Of a DNA stretch of 64,000 nt, positions 17,070-26,597 are shown in pieces (the first letter of the stretch is position 1; every line of letters begins with the position of its first letter). Origin of the DNA: Shewanella morhuae (GTDB taxonomy: Bacteria > Pseudomonadota > Gammaproteobacteria > Enterobacterales > Shewanellaceae); NCBI RefSeq assembly GCF_900156405.1, contig NZ_FTNN01000017.1:28236-92235 (forward strand), written 5' to 3'. A program made the translations under genes and the position numbers. Below the pieces are notes generated by a model. It was not told the origin of the DNA, searched no databases, and worked only from the letters and a program-made list of their open reading frames with translations.

Positions 17070-19811
17070 TTAATATTTTTTTGGTGCTGGCGGCGCCAAT
17101 ACTTCACGATTACCGTTATGGCCTTGCGCCGACACAATACCTTGTGCTTCCATCTGTTCAATAATGCGCGCAGCGCGGTTATAACCAATCTTAAACTTAC
17201 GTTGTACGCTTGAAATAGAGCCGCGGCGAGTTTCAGTCACAAAGGCAACGGCTTCATCATACAACGGATCATATTCTTCATCGGACTCAGCGGCTTCACC
17301 GGGCAATAACACTTGCTCACCATCAGTAGCGCCATTAAGAATTTCATCAATATATTGCGGTTTACCACGGGCGCACCAATCGGCAACCACGCGATGTACT
17401 TCATGATCGTCAACAAAGGCGCCATGAACCCGATTTGGTATGGCCGTGCCCGGTGGTAGGAATAACATATCCCCCATACCGAGTAAGGTTTCAGCACCTT
17501 GTTGATCTAAAATAGTACGCGAATCGATACGCGATGACACTTGGAACGCCATACGGGTAGGAATGTTGGCTTTAATCAAACCGGTAATCACATCCACTGA
17601 CGGTCTTTGGGTGGCCAGAATTAAATGAATACCTGCAGCGCGCGCTTTTTGGGCGATACGGGCAATCAACTCTTCCACTTTCTTACCGACTATCATCATC
17701 ATATCGGCAAATTCATCAACCACGACGACAATTGATGGCAGCTTATCTAACGCGGGGGCTTCGGGCTCCATGCTGTCAGAAGACTTCCACATAGGATCTA
17801 AAATCACTTCGCCATTCGCCTTCGCCTCGGCAATTTTAGCGTTATAGCCTTTAATGTTACGTACACCCATCATAGACATTAGCTTGTAGCGGCGCTCCAT
17901 TTCGCCCACACACCAACGCAGTGCATTGGCAGCTTCTTTCATATCGGTGACCACTTCACACAACAAATGCGGAATGCCTTCATACACAGACAATTCCAAC
18001 ATTTTCGGATCGATCATGATAAAACGCACATCTTCTGGGCCAGACTTATACAGTAAGCTCGTGATCATCACGTTTACGCCCACAGACTTACCCGAACCTG
18101 TTGTACCCGCAACCAACAAATGCGGCATTTTACCCAAATCGACGACCACTGGATCGCCTGCAATATCTTGGCCTAACACCATGGTTAAATTGGATTTGCT
18201 CTCGGTAAATGCCTCGCAATCAAGGACGTCGCGCATAAATACGGTTTCGCGAAATTTATTGGGTATTTCGATGCCAACATAAGCCTTGCCCGGAATCACT
18301 TCTACCACTCGCACACTTTCCGCCAATAAAGAGCGAGCCAAATCCTTTGATAAATTAGAAATTTTTGACGCTTTAACGCCTGGTGCTAATTCTAATTCAA
18401 AGCGCGTGATCACAGGTCCTGGATACACGCCCACCACATTAGCGATAATATTGAAATCAGCGAGCTTAACTTCAACAAGCCGCGCAACTTGATCCAATTC
18501 TTCTACGCTGATGGGATTCTTTTTACGATCAGGTATATCGAGTAGATTAATACTTGGTAGCGGATCCATCGGTTTTTTCGGCGTAGGTTTATCTTCTTGC
18601 CCCGGCAGTACCACAATACCATCAACAATTTTTGCTTTTTGCTCTTGCTTCTTACGCTGAGCTTGATTCACAGCGCCCGTTGAAGCTTTAGTATCAAAAT
18701 CAATAATGTCATCATCATTAAACCCAATACTCTCATCGTCATCTTCTGCCAATGTTTGATGATTAAATACCGGCTCATTATCGTCATGTGCAAATGAATA
18801 GGAGTTAAAGTCAGCGCTATTTTGCTCAGTTGCCATTGAATGTTGCGGCTCAGCTAACCATGGCGGCGCTTCAAAATTACCATGGGCGGCCAAATCATCA
18901 TGATCGATTTGCGGCTCAACCCGTTGGGTATTTTTATTTTTGGCGCCATTAAAACTCAAAATTTTTGCAAGCGCAGACAACTTATTTTTTTGCGGCGTAT
19001 CGTCTTGCGTTGCAGTGATAATGCCCTCATCAGTAGCAGACAATGTGGGTGTTATCTCTGCTCTACGCCCGATATGGCGTTCACGCACTTTTGGCGAGTC
19101 AATAACGGGTGGTCTTTCAAGCACATATTGAGATTCACGGCGCTGCTTGAACTTATCAACCACCGACATAAAACCACGAGTATCTTCGCTTTCACCTTTA
19201 CGTTTCATCGCTTGTGGCAGTAATTTAAGCTTTTTATAAACCCAAATTGAAATTAAGCCGATTTTCTCGACCACGGTGAGCCAACTAATGCCGGTTAATA
19301 GCGTAAAACCTGAGCCTAAAAAGCACAGCAGCAATAAGGTCGTGCCGAGTTTATTAAAATACGGCAACATACTTTGTCCAATGACATCACCTGCGACGCC
19401 CCCTGCTGAAAACTCATAAATATTATTAGCGTTCATGCTCGCTAGGGCCGAAAAGCCTAAAATAATCAGTAAAAAACCAATCAACCTTAGGGCAACAGAG
19501 AAGTAATCAACCTCAAGTAAATGATGAGCGCGTTTGAACATTAACCAGCCTGTCGACGCGACAATAAGCGGCATGATATAAGCTGTCACACCAAAAAAAT
19601 ATAATAGGATATCGGCAATCCAAGCGCCTACTGCTCCGGTCCAGTTTTTAATATCGCCTTGAAAATGCGACTGACTCCAACCAGGATCAGACGGGCTAAA
19701 ACTCGTTAATGCGAGCAAAATATAAGTGGCGAGAACACAACAAATGATGAGTCCGCCTTCCAGCAGACGTTGCAGCCCTGTGAGCGTGCGTACACTATTT
19801 CCTTGAGACAA
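17070..19811 (-). CDS. ftsK: DNA translocase FtsK
   Basis: It couples chromosome dimer resolution at dif to cell division. It has 913 residues. The N-terminal divisome domain has about four transmembrane helices in residues 20-190. A linker rich in Asp, Glu, Lys and Gln spans roughly 200-420 and is shorter than in E. coli (1329 residues in total). The alpha/beta motor domain has Walker A AGTTGSGKSVGVNVM and Walker B SIVVVVDEFADMMM. The C-terminal gamma winged helix (IGYNRAARIIEQMEAQGIV) recognises KOPS and contacts XerD. lolA follows 57 bases downstream. Confidence 0.96.
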   Translation of the reverse strand: MSQGNSVRTLTGLQRLLEGGLIICCVLATYILLALTSFSPSDPGWSQSHFQGDIKNWTGAVGAWIADILLYFFGVTAYIMPLIVASTGWLMFKRAHHLLEVDYFSVALRLIGFLLIILGFSALASMNANNIYEFSAGGVAGDVIGQSMLPYFNKLGTTLLLLCFLGSGFTLLTGISWLTVVEKIGLISIWVYKKLKLLPQAMKRKGESEDTRGFMSVVDKFKQRRESQYVLERPPVIDSPKVRERHIGRRAEITPTLSATDEGIITATQDDTPQKNKLSALAKILSFNGAKNKNTQRVEPQIDHDDLAAHGNFEAPPWLAEPQHSMATEQNSADFNSYSFAHDDNEPVFNHQTLAEDDDESIGFNDDDIIDFDTKASTGAVNQAQRKKQEQKAKIVDGIVVLPGQEDKPTPKKPMDPLPSINLLDIPDRKKNPISVEELDQVARLVEVKLADFNIIANVVGVYPGPVITRFELELAPGVKASKISNLSKDLARSLLAESVRVVEVIPGKAYVGIEIPNKFRETVFMRDVLDCEAFTESKSNLTMVLGQDIAGDPVVVDLGKMPHLLVAGTTGSGKSVGVNVMITSLLYKSGPEDVRFIMIDPKMLELSVYEGIPHLLCEVVTDMKEAANALRWCVGEMERRYKLMSMMGVRNIKGYNAKIAEAKANGEVILDPMWKSSDSMEPEAPALDKLPSIVVVVDEFADMMMIVGKKVEELIARIAQKARAAGIHLILATQRPSVDVITGLIKANIPTRMAFQVSSRIDSRTILDQQGAETLLGMGDMLFLPPGTAIPNRVHGAFVDDHEVHRVVADWCARGKPQYIDEILNGATDGEQVLLPGEAAESDEEYDPLYDEAVAFVTETRRGSISSVQRKFKIGYNRAARIIEQMEAQGIVSAQGHNGNREVLAPPAPKKY

Positions 19812-20152
19812 ACGACGTAATCCATAATAAGTGAAAACAGGTGGGCTAACGATACCAGAATCCCACTAAATGTGGAGCATATTAGTCCGTTTTTCTACGT
19901 AGAATTAGCCATGATTGGTAAAATTTAACCTATCGGGGTACTTAAGTATATTTTTAGGGAGGAAAGAGTTATTACACAAACACTTCCGTTAACAAATTTG
20001 ATTAAAATTACCACGAAAATAAGTGTGTAAACTGGTTAACTTAAGTAGGATCGCAAGATTGAGCACAACAGAATTCAAGCAAGATAAGCAAATGGTGTTA
20101 CACAAATAAGGAGCCTAAGCCCCTTATGATAAAACCAAATAATCAGGGTAAA
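19812..20152. other. Intergenic region between ftsK and lrp
   Basis: About 340 bases without a supported gene; both flanking genes are on the minus strand. It must hold the ftsK promoter and the end of the lrp transcript. It is AT-rich with several T and A runs. Apart from the hairpin listed separately I see nothing definite. Confidence 0.4.
20106..20127 (-). terminator. Possible terminator of lrp
   Basis: Stem ATAAGG-GC / GC-CCTTAT with one mismatch and loop CTAA, about 25 bases beyond the lrp stop. On the minus strand it is followed by TTTGTGT, a weak U-tract, so termination would be partial. Confidence 0.4.
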
Positions 20153-20659
20153 TTAGATATCTGAAAGTAGATGATTTATCGCGACACGACTGGTGTGTTT
20201 CACCTCTTCCATCACGACATAGGTACGCGTGTCAGAAACAGAAGGTAACTTCAATAATGTCTCACCTAGCAAACGACGATAGGCTGACATATCTGAAACT
20301 CGGGTCTTCAGTAAGTAGTCAAAATCGCCTGACACTAGGTGACATTCTTGAATATCATCTAGCAGCTGTACTGCACGGTTAAACTTATCAAACACTTCGG
20401 GAGTATCACGGCTTAGCGTGATCTCAACGAATACGAGCAGGGATGCGCCCAAGAAATGCGGATTTACCAACGCGGTGTAGCCATTGATATAACCTTGTTT
20501 TTCGAGTCGTTTCACTCTTTCTAAACACGGAGTGGGACTGAGCCCGACCCTTTTTGACAATTCCACATTTGAAATGCGGCCATCAAGTTGTAATTCATTA
20601 AGAATGTTGCGATCGATGCGATCCAAGTCTTTTACAGGACTCTTTTTATTATATGCCAT
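20153..20659 (-). CDS. lrp: Leucine-responsive regulatory protein
   Basis: A global feast/famine regulator of amino acid metabolism. The 168-residue protein has the N-terminal HTH (DRIDRNILNELQLDGRISNVELSKRVGLSPTPCLERVKRLEKQGYI, residues about 13-57) and the C-terminal RAM domain with the effector-site region HLVSGDFDYLLK. It diverges from ald, with 180 bases between the start codons. Lrp-family proteins commonly control a divergent alanine dehydrogenase gene, which suggests that this Lrp regulates ald. Confidence 0.93.
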   Translation of the reverse strand: MAYNKKSPVKDLDRIDRNILNELQLDGRISNVELSKRVGLSPTPCLERVKRLEKQGYINGYTALVNPHFLGASLLVFVEITLSRDTPEVFDKFNRAVQLLDDIQECHLVSGDFDYLLKTRVSDMSAYRRLLGETLLKLPSVSDTRTYVVMEEVKHTSRVAINHLLSDI

Positions 20660-20839
20660 TTATTTAACCTTGCTTTATCACTAAAACAACATTTTACTCT
20701 AGGTATGACCCAACTTTAGCAGCATAAACTGCTTTACCAATACTATACTAGAAATCCCTGAATTAATCACGTTCAGGTCACGATAAAATAACAATTATGC
20801 CCATTAAAAGTGGGATTTACAGGCAATTGAGGCTCAACT

Positions 20840-21955
20840 ATGATTATTGGTGTTCCAAAAGAAATTAAAAACCACGAATATCGTGTCGGTATGGTTCCTT
20901 CTAGCGTTCGTGAATTAGCGAACAAAGGTCATGATGTTTTTGTTGAAACCAATGCTGGCCTAGGCATTGGTTTTTCAGATGAAGATTATATTGATGCTGG
21001 CGCCAGCATTTTAGCCACCGCGGCAGAGGTTTTTGCTAAAGCGCAAATGATTGTAAAAGTAAAAGAACCTCAAGCCATTGAGCGTGCGATGTTACGTCAC
21101 GATCAAATTTTATTTACTTATCTGCATCTGGCTCCAGATTTATCGCAAACTGAAGATTTAATCAAAAGTGGAGCGGTGTGCATTGCTTATGAAACGGTGA
21201 CAGATAATCATGGAGGCCTTCCTCTATTGGCCCCTATGTCGGAAGTAGCTGGTCGTATGTCAATCCAAGCGGGGGCAATGGCATTAGAGAAATCTTCAGG
21301 AGGGCGCGGTGTTTTAATGGGTGGTGTACCCGGCGTAGAGCCAGCTAAAGTCGTCATCATTGGTGGCGGCATGGTGGGTACTAATGCCGCGCAAGTTGCT
21401 GTAGGCATGGGCGCAGATGTAGTAGTGCTCGATCGTAGTATTGATGCACTGCGTCGTTTAAATGTGCAGTTTGGCTCGGCAGTTAAAACGATTTACTCTA
21501 CCGCTGATACGATTGAACAACATGTTATTAAAGCCGATCTTGTTATCGGTGGCGTACTTATTCCAGGCGCTGCGGCACCAAAATTAGTGACACGAAGTAT
21601 GATTTCACGTATGAAGCAAGGCAGCGCCATCGTTGATGTAGCAATCGATCAAGGTGGATGTGTTGAGACGTCACACGCAACAACTCATGAAGATCCAACT
21701 TACATTGTTGATGGTGTTGTGCATTATTGTGTCGCAAATATGCCCGGCGCGGTTGCTCGAACTTCAACCTTTGCGCTCAACAATGCAACGCTACCGTTTA
21801 TTCTTAAGCTGGCTAACTTAGGTTATAAAGAGGCACTATTGCAGGATAAGCATTTCCTCAATGGCTTAAACGTAATGCACGGAAAAGTCGTCTGTAAAGA
21901 AGTCGCTCACGCGTTAAATCTAGAGTTTACTTCACCAACCAGCCTTTTAAGCTAA
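20840..21955 (+). CDS. ald: Alanine dehydrogenase
   Basis: It catalyses NAD-dependent oxidative deamination of L-alanine to pyruvate and ammonia. The 371-residue protein begins MIIGVPKEIKNHEYRVGMVP, with catalytic-site Arg and Lys contacts. VKVKEPQ carries the catalytic Lys, and TYLHLAPD the catalytic His. The Rossmann NAD-binding site is VVIIGGGMVGTNAAQVAVGMGADV near residue 170. A His/Asp-containing DVAIDQGGCVETSHATTH segment follows. It lies divergent from lrp, the likely regulator. GCAATTGAGGC precedes the ATG. Confidence 0.96.
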   Translation: MIIGVPKEIKNHEYRVGMVPSSVRELANKGHDVFVETNAGLGIGFSDEDYIDAGASILATAAEVFAKAQMIVKVKEPQAIERAMLRHDQILFTYLHLAPDLSQTEDLIKSGAVCIAYETVTDNHGGLPLLAPMSEVAGRMSIQAGAMALEKSSGGRGVLMGGVPGVEPAKVVIIGGGMVGTNAAQVAVGMGADVVVLDRSIDALRRLNVQFGSAVKTIYSTADTIEQHVIKADLVIGGVLIPGAAAPKLVTRSMISRMKQGSAIVDVAIDQGGCVETSHATTHEDPTYIVDGVVHYCVANMPGAVARTSTFALNNATLPFILKLANLGYKEALLQDKHFLNGLNVMHGKVVCKEVAHALNLEFTSPTSLLS

Positions 21956-21987
21956 ATTCTACGTAAGTTTTATCTAGCAATACATTC

Positions 21988-22017
21988 TAAGCGGCCTTCA
22001 TTTTATCAGGCCGCTTA
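21988..22017 (+). terminator. Terminator of ald
   Basis: Stem TAAGCGGCCT / AGGCCGCTTA around a TCATTTTATC loop, followed by TTTTAT, about 33 bases after the ald stop. Confidence 0.7.
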
Positions 22018-22265
22018 TTTTATAAGTCAAAGTCCATTAACAACCATTTCGTCATCATTTAATAAAGAAACTTATGCTGCGATTATGACTATTATTTCCC
22101 CTTTTAAGTCGTTAATTTTAATCGTTGTTAAAGCAACATTTACGTTCTAATCTAAAAGCTCACAGACTCGATTAGCACAATCTAAAAGAATCGCCTTTCA
22201 ACACTTTACCCCTACGGGTAAATTCCCTACAATCTTCGCAATTTGCTAAAGGCATGGAGATAAAA

Positions 22266-23219
22266 ATGAGCCAGATCAGACATTGTAACTTATTGATTTT
22301 GGGTTCAGGCCCAGCAGGATATACCGCAGCTGTTTATGCTGCGCGCGCAAACTTAAAACCAGTGATGATCACAGGTATGCAGCAAGGTGGACAATTAACC
22401 ACCACAACTGAAGTGGAAAACTGGCCAGGCGATGCGGATGACCTAACGGGTCCAGCTTTGATGGAACGTATGCAAAAGCATGCCGAAAAATTTGATACTG
22501 AAATCTTATTCGATCACATCAACGAAGTAACCTTAACTGAGCGCCCTTTTCGTTTAAAAGGCGACAACGGCGAATACACTTGTGATGCGCTGATCATTGC
22601 AACTGGCGCTTCAGCCCGTTATTTAGGATTAGATTCTGAAGAAGCATTCAAGGGCCGCGGCGTGTCAGCCTGTGCAACCTGTGATGGGTTCTTCTATCGC
22701 AATCAAAAAGTTGCCGTGATAGGTGGTGGTAATACAGCCGTAGAAGAAGCACTGTACTTAAGTAATATTGCCGCTGAAGTACATTTAATTCATCGCCGTG
22801 ACACATTCCGCTCAGAAAAAATTCTGATTAACCGTCTAATGGACAAAGTCGCTAATGGCAACATCATCCTTCACTTAGATCAAACCATGGATGAAGTTGT
22901 TGGTGATGCTATGGGTGTTACAGGCCTGAAGATGAAGAGCACTAAAGATGGTTCAATCACCGACTTAGCCGTTGCAGGCGTGTTCGTTGCTATTGGCCAC
23001 AGCCCTAATACCGGTATTTTTGCAGGCCAGCTAGAAATGGACCACGGTTATTTAAAAGTACAGAGCGGCTTACAAGGCAATGCCACCCAAACTAGCATTG
23101 AAGGTGTTTATGCTTGTGGTGACGTAATGGATCAACATTATCGCCAAGCCATCACTTCAGCAGGCACTGGATGTATGGCTGCACTCGATGCTGAGCGTTA
23201 CTTAGACGCTAAAAAATAA
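22266..23219 (+). CDS. trxB: Thioredoxin reductase
   Basis: An FAD- and NADPH-dependent reductase that keeps thioredoxin reduced. The length is 317 residues. FAD-binding ILGSGPAGYTAAVYAAR lies near the N-terminus. The redox-active CATC is followed by DGFFYR, and the NADPH-binding VAVIGGGNTAVEEALYLSN follows at once. The second FAD contact GVYACGDVMDQHYRQ is near the C-terminus. I chose the ATG at 22266 because GGAGATAAAA gives correct spacing; an ATG at 22254 contains that Shine-Dalgarno sequence and is therefore unlikely. Confidence 0.96.
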   Translation: MSQIRHCNLLILGSGPAGYTAAVYAARANLKPVMITGMQQGGQLTTTTEVENWPGDADDLTGPALMERMQKHAEKFDTEILFDHINEVTLTERPFRLKGDNGEYTCDALIIATGASARYLGLDSEEAFKGRGVSACATCDGFFYRNQKVAVIGGGNTAVEEALYLSNIAAEVHLIHRRDTFRSEKILINRLMDKVANGNIILHLDQTMDEVVGDAMGVTGLKMKSTKDGSITDLAVAGVFVAIGHSPNTGIFAGQLEMDHGYLKVQSGLQGNATQTSIEGVYACGDVMDQHYRQAITSAGTGCMAALDAERYLDAKK

Positions 23220-23239
23220 TAAGATTAGCTTTTAGATCA

Positions 23240-23267
23240 ATAGCAGGCTTAGCCTGCTATTTTTTTA
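23240..23267 (+). terminator. Terminator of trxB
   Basis: Stem ATAGCAGGC / GCCTGCTAT with a 3-base loop, then seven T. Confidence 0.87.
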
Positions 23268-23421
23268 ACTGCAACTTATCCATAAAGACCATCATTTAGC
23301 TCATGTTTTCCCAAAGTTTAATGCTGTAAACACAGAGGCTTTTTCGCTTCCACGCAGCCCATACATTCTAATTTCTTCAACGTAAAATATTTAATCATTG
23401 TATTAAGTCAAAAATAACCGA

Positions 23422-23446
23422 CAAAAAAAGGGACCAAATGGTCCCT
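23422..23446 (-). terminator. Terminator of the infC-rpmI-rplT transcript
   Basis: On the minus strand the stem AAGGGACCA / TGGTCCCTT with a short loop is followed by a run of T (seven A on the plus strand at 23423-23429), about 25 bases after the rplT stop. Confidence 0.85.
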
Positions 23447-23470
23447 TCTCTACAGCAACAAACTAATTTC

Positions 23471-23827
23471 TTAGTTTAACGCTTCTTTTGCTTTTTCAAC
23501 TAAAGTTGCAAACACAACTTTGTCGAATACAGCGATGTCAGCCAAAATCTTACGATCGATTTCGATAGACGCCTTTTTCAGACCGTTGATGAAACGGCTG
23601 TAAGACAGACCATTTTGACGAGCGGCAGCATTAATACGTGCAATCCATAATTGACGGAATTGACGTTTTTTCTGACGACGGTCACGGTAAGCATATTGGC
23701 CAGCTTTAGTTACTGCTTGTACAGCAACACGGTAAGTACGGCTACGAGCGCCATAATAACCTTTAGCTAGTTTTAAAACTTTTTTGTGACGAGCACGAGC
23801 GGTTACACCACGCTTAACTCTTGGCAT
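23471..23827 (-). CDS. rplT: 50S ribosomal protein L20
   Basis: A 118-residue rRNA-binding assembly protein of the large subunit and, in E. coli, the translational repressor of its own operon. The sequence begins [19 protein letters not shown], has the basic central [13 protein letters not shown] and [19 protein letters not shown], and ends with the family C-terminal domain ([12 protein letters not shown]). It lies 16 bases after rpmI. AGGAGTTTAGAAA precedes the ATG. Confidence 0.98.
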
Positions 23828-23843
23828 TTTCTAAACTCCTAAA

Positions 23844-24038
23844 TTAAGCGTAAGGTAATTGACGCGCGATTGCTGGTACGTCAGCTTTTGATACTAAACA
23901 TTTGGCACGTAAGTGACGTTTACGTTTAGTGCTTTTTTTCGTCAAAATGTGACGTAAGTGTGCTTGCTTGCGCTTGAAACCATTAGCGGTTTTCTTAAAA
24001 CGCTTCGCTACACCCTTGTCTGTTTTCATTTTAGGCAT
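23844..24038 (-). CDS. rpmI: 50S ribosomal protein L35
   Basis: A 64-residue basic ribosomal protein. The sequence MPKMKTDKGVAKRFKKTANG and the HILTKKSTKRKRHLR segment are unmistakable. It stands between infC and rplT in the standard order. CGGAGTTTTAGAA precedes the start. Confidence 0.98.
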   Translation of the reverse strand: MPKMKTDKGVAKRFKKTANGFKRKQAHLRHILTKKSTKRKRHLRAKCLVSKADVPAIARQLPYA

Positions 24039-24080
24039 TTCTAAAACTCCGCATTGGGATGTTTAATAAAAAGCAAGGCG

Positions 24081-24103
24081 AGCAAAGGCCATAAGCCTTT
24101 GCT
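24081..24103 (-). promoter_or_regulatory. Hairpin in the infC-rpmI leader
   Basis: Stem AGCAAAGGC / GCCTTTGCT with loop CATAA lies between the infC stop and the rpmI start. In E. coli, L20 represses rpmI-rplT translation through structures in this leader, so this hairpin may be part of that operator or a partial attenuator. The stem is seen directly; the role is inferred. Confidence 0.4.
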
Positions 24104-24122
24104 ACTTTAAGTTTTGCCCTAC

Positions 24123-24665
24123 TTATTTCTTTTTAGGTGCTAGCACCATAATTGCTTGTCGGCCTTCCATTTTCGGGAAAGACTCAACAACCGCATACTC
24201 GTCCAAATCAGCCTTGATACGGTTCAATAGATCCATACCCAGGTTTTGGTGTGCCATTTCGCGACCTCGGAAACGTAGCGTAATCTTCGCTTTGTCCCCG
24301 TCTTCCAGAAAACGTATCAGGTTGCGTAGTTTTACCTGATAGTCGTTTTCGTCAGTTCCAGGACGGAATTTAATTTCCTTGACCTGAACCTGTTTTTGCT
24401 TCTTCTTTTGTTCTTTTTGAGCTTTCGCTTTATCAAAAAGGAACTTACCGTAGTCCATAATGCGACATACTGGAGGTTCAGCGTTTGGACTAATTTCTAC
24501 TAGGTCTGCACCTGCTTCATCTGCCAAATTCTGAGCATCTCTGATGCTTACCACACCAATAGCTTCACCATCAATGCCAGTTAAACGTACTTCTGGTACG
24601 CCTGTAATTTCGTCATTGATTCTATTAGGGGCTGGCTGACGCCCTGCTGTTTTTTTGATCTTTAT
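24123..24665 (-). CDS. infC: Translation initiation factor IF-3 (non-AUG start)
   Basis: It prevents subunit joining and monitors start-codon fidelity. Homology extends upstream of the first GTG: IKKTAGRQPAPNRINDEI is in frame and matches the IF-3 N-terminal domain. The in-frame thrS stop TAG at 24671-24669 limits the start to ATC (24668), ATA (24665) or ATC (24659). ATA at 24665, with GGAGG 8 bases upstream inside the thrS end, gives 180 residues like E. coli. A rare start codon is expected, because IF-3 autoregulates by discriminating against its own AUU-type start. KIKFRPGTDENDYQ-like and GREMAHQNLG segments mark the C-domain. Confidence 0.95.
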   Translation of the reverse strand: MKIKKTAGRQPAPNRINDEITGVPEVRLTGIDGEAIGVVSIRDAQNLADEAGADLVEISPNAEPPVCRIMDYGKFLFDKAKAQKEQKKKQKQVQVKEIKFRPGTDENDYQVKLRNLIRFLEDGDKAKITLRFRGREMAHQNLGMDLLNRIKADLDEYAVVESFPKMEGRQAIMVLAPKKK

Positions 24666-24668
24666 GAT

Positions 24669-26597
24669 CTATTCCTCCAACAATTTGAGACTACGGAGCG
24701 AAATCTGTTGATGGATTTTAGTGGCGAAATCTTCAAGTCGCATCTTACCTAAATCTATACCATCACGAGTACGCACCGCGACTTCCTTATTTTCCATTTC
24801 TTGATCGCCAACGACCAACAAATAAGGGACACGCCTTAAGGTGTGCTCGCGTATTTTAAAGCCTATTTTCTCATTCCTCAAGTCAAAAGACGCTCGAATA
24901 CCTTGTTCTTTGAAGAATTTTACAACTTCTTCAACATAATCAGCCTGTTTATCAGTGATATTCATCACGACAACTTGCATTGGGGCTAACCAAGTTGGGA
25001 AACGTCCTGCATATTCTTCAATCAAGATACCCAAGAATCGCTCCAACGAGCCTAAAATAGCACGGTGGATCATAACAGGGGTTTGACGACTGTTATCTTC
25101 GGCAACATAAGTTGCACCAAGACGACTTGGCAACGCATAATCGAGCTGCACAGTACCACATTGCCACGGACGGTCCAAACAATCGTGTAAAGTAAATTCG
25201 ATTTTGGGTCCGTAGAATGCGCCTTCACCAGGTAAAATAGTGAATTCTATGTTATTGGCACGTAGTGCTTGCTTAAGCGCTTCTTCGGCTCTATCCCACA
25301 TAGTATCGTCACCGATACGTTTTTCTGGGCGAGTAGATAACTTAACCACAATATTGTCAAAACCAAAGGTCGCATATGTATCGTAAACCATCTGGATACA
25401 CGCACTCACTTCTTCTTGAACTTGATTATCTGTACAGAAAATATGCGCATCGTCTTGTGTGAAGCCACGTACGCGCATTAATCCATGTAACGAACCTGAA
25501 GGTTCGTTACGATGACAGCAACCAAACTCCGCCATACGCAATGGCAAGTCGCGATAAGATTTCAACCCTTGGTTGAAAATCTGTACGTGACCAGGACAGT
25601 TCATTGGCTTAATTGCGTATTCGCGGTTTTCACTACTGGTCGTAAACATGGCTTCTGAGTATTTATCCCAGTGACCAGAACGTTCCCACAACACGCGATC
25701 CATCATTAATGGACCTTTTACTTCTTGGTAAGTGTATTGATTTAACTTACGGCGAATGAATCTTTCTAATTCTAAAAAGATACTCCAACCGTCGTTATGC
25801 CAGAACACCATACCTGGCGCTTCTTCTTGCATGTGATACAAGTCGAGTTGTTTACCAATTTTACGGTGGTCACGCTTAGCCGCTTCTTCTAAACGGGTTA
25901 AGTGTGTGCTCAGCGCTTTTTTATCGGCCCAAGCAGTACCATAGATACGTTGCAGCATTTTATTGTCTGAGTTACCACGCCAATAAGCGCCTGCGATACT
26001 CATTAATTTAAAATGTTGGCAAAAACGCATGTTAGGCACGTGTGGTCCACGGCACATGTCGATGTATTCTTCGTGATGATACAACGCAGGCGTTGCGTCT
26101 TTACTGATGTTTTCATCAAGAATAGCAATTTTATAATCTTCACCACGCGTTGCGAATGTATCGCGCGCTTCTTGCCAGCTAACCACTTGCTTCACAACAT
26201 CATAGTTAGTTTTGGCCAGTTGTTGCATACGCTTTTCTAAGGCTTCGATATCTTCTTGAGTCAATTTGCGCTCAAGGTCGATATCATAGTAGAAGCCATT
26301 ATCGATAACTGGACCAATCGCCATCTTGGTTTCTGGCCACATTTGCTTAATCGCATGGCCCAATAAATGCGCACAAGAATGGCGAAGAATTTCAACACCT
26401 TCTTCGTCTTTGGCGGTAATGATTGACAGCTCAGCATCGGTTTCAATGAGATCGCAAGCATCTTTTAATTCGCCATTAACGCGGCCAGCGATACACGCTT
26501 TCGCTAAACCAGGGCCAATATCGGCGGCAACATCGAGAGTCGAGACAGAATGAGCAAACTCACGTTTGCTACCATCGGGAAGTGTAATTACAGGCAT
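24669..26597 (-). CDS. thrS: Threonyl-tRNA synthetase
   Basis: A class II synthetase of 642 residues, identical in length to E. coli ThrS. It has an N-terminal TGS domain (MPVITLPDGSKREFAHSVST), the editing domain with HSCAHLLGHA and CRGPHVPNM (zinc/editing His and Cys residues), the catalytic core with PMNCPGHVQIF (zinc Cys), FGCCHRNEPSGSLHGL (motif 2), and a C-terminal anticodon-binding domain. I chose the ATG at 26597 with GAAAGGAT upstream; the frame stays open 13 codons further but without family similarity. Its TAG is adjacent to the infC start. Confidence 0.97.
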   Translation of the reverse strand: MPVITLPDGSKREFAHSVSTLDVAADIGPGLAKACIAGRVNGELKDACDLIETDAELSIITAKDEEGVEILRHSCAHLLGHAIKQMWPETKMAIGPVIDNGFYYDIDLERKLTQEDIEALEKRMQQLAKTNYDVVKQVVSWQEARDTFATRGEDYKIAILDENISKDATPALYHHEEYIDMCRGPHVPNMRFCQHFKLMSIAGAYWRGNSDNKMLQRIYGTAWADKKALSTHLTRLEEAAKRDHRKIGKQLDLYHMQEEAPGMVFWHNDGWSIFLELERFIRRKLNQYTYQEVKGPLMMDRVLWERSGHWDKYSEAMFTTSSENREYAIKPMNCPGHVQIFNQGLKSYRDLPLRMAEFGCCHRNEPSGSLHGLMRVRGFTQDDAHIFCTDNQVQEEVSACIQMVYDTYATFGFDNIVVKLSTRPEKRIGDDTMWDRAEEALKQALRANNIEFTILPGEGAFYGPKIEFTLHDCLDRPWQCGTVQLDYALPSRLGATYVAEDNSRQTPVMIHRAILGSLERFLGILIEEYAGRFPTWLAPMQVVVMNITDKQADYVEEVVKFFKEQGIRASFDLRNEKIGFKIREHTLRRVPYLLVVGDQEMENKEVAVRTRDGIDLGKMRLEDFATKIHQQISLRSLKLLEE

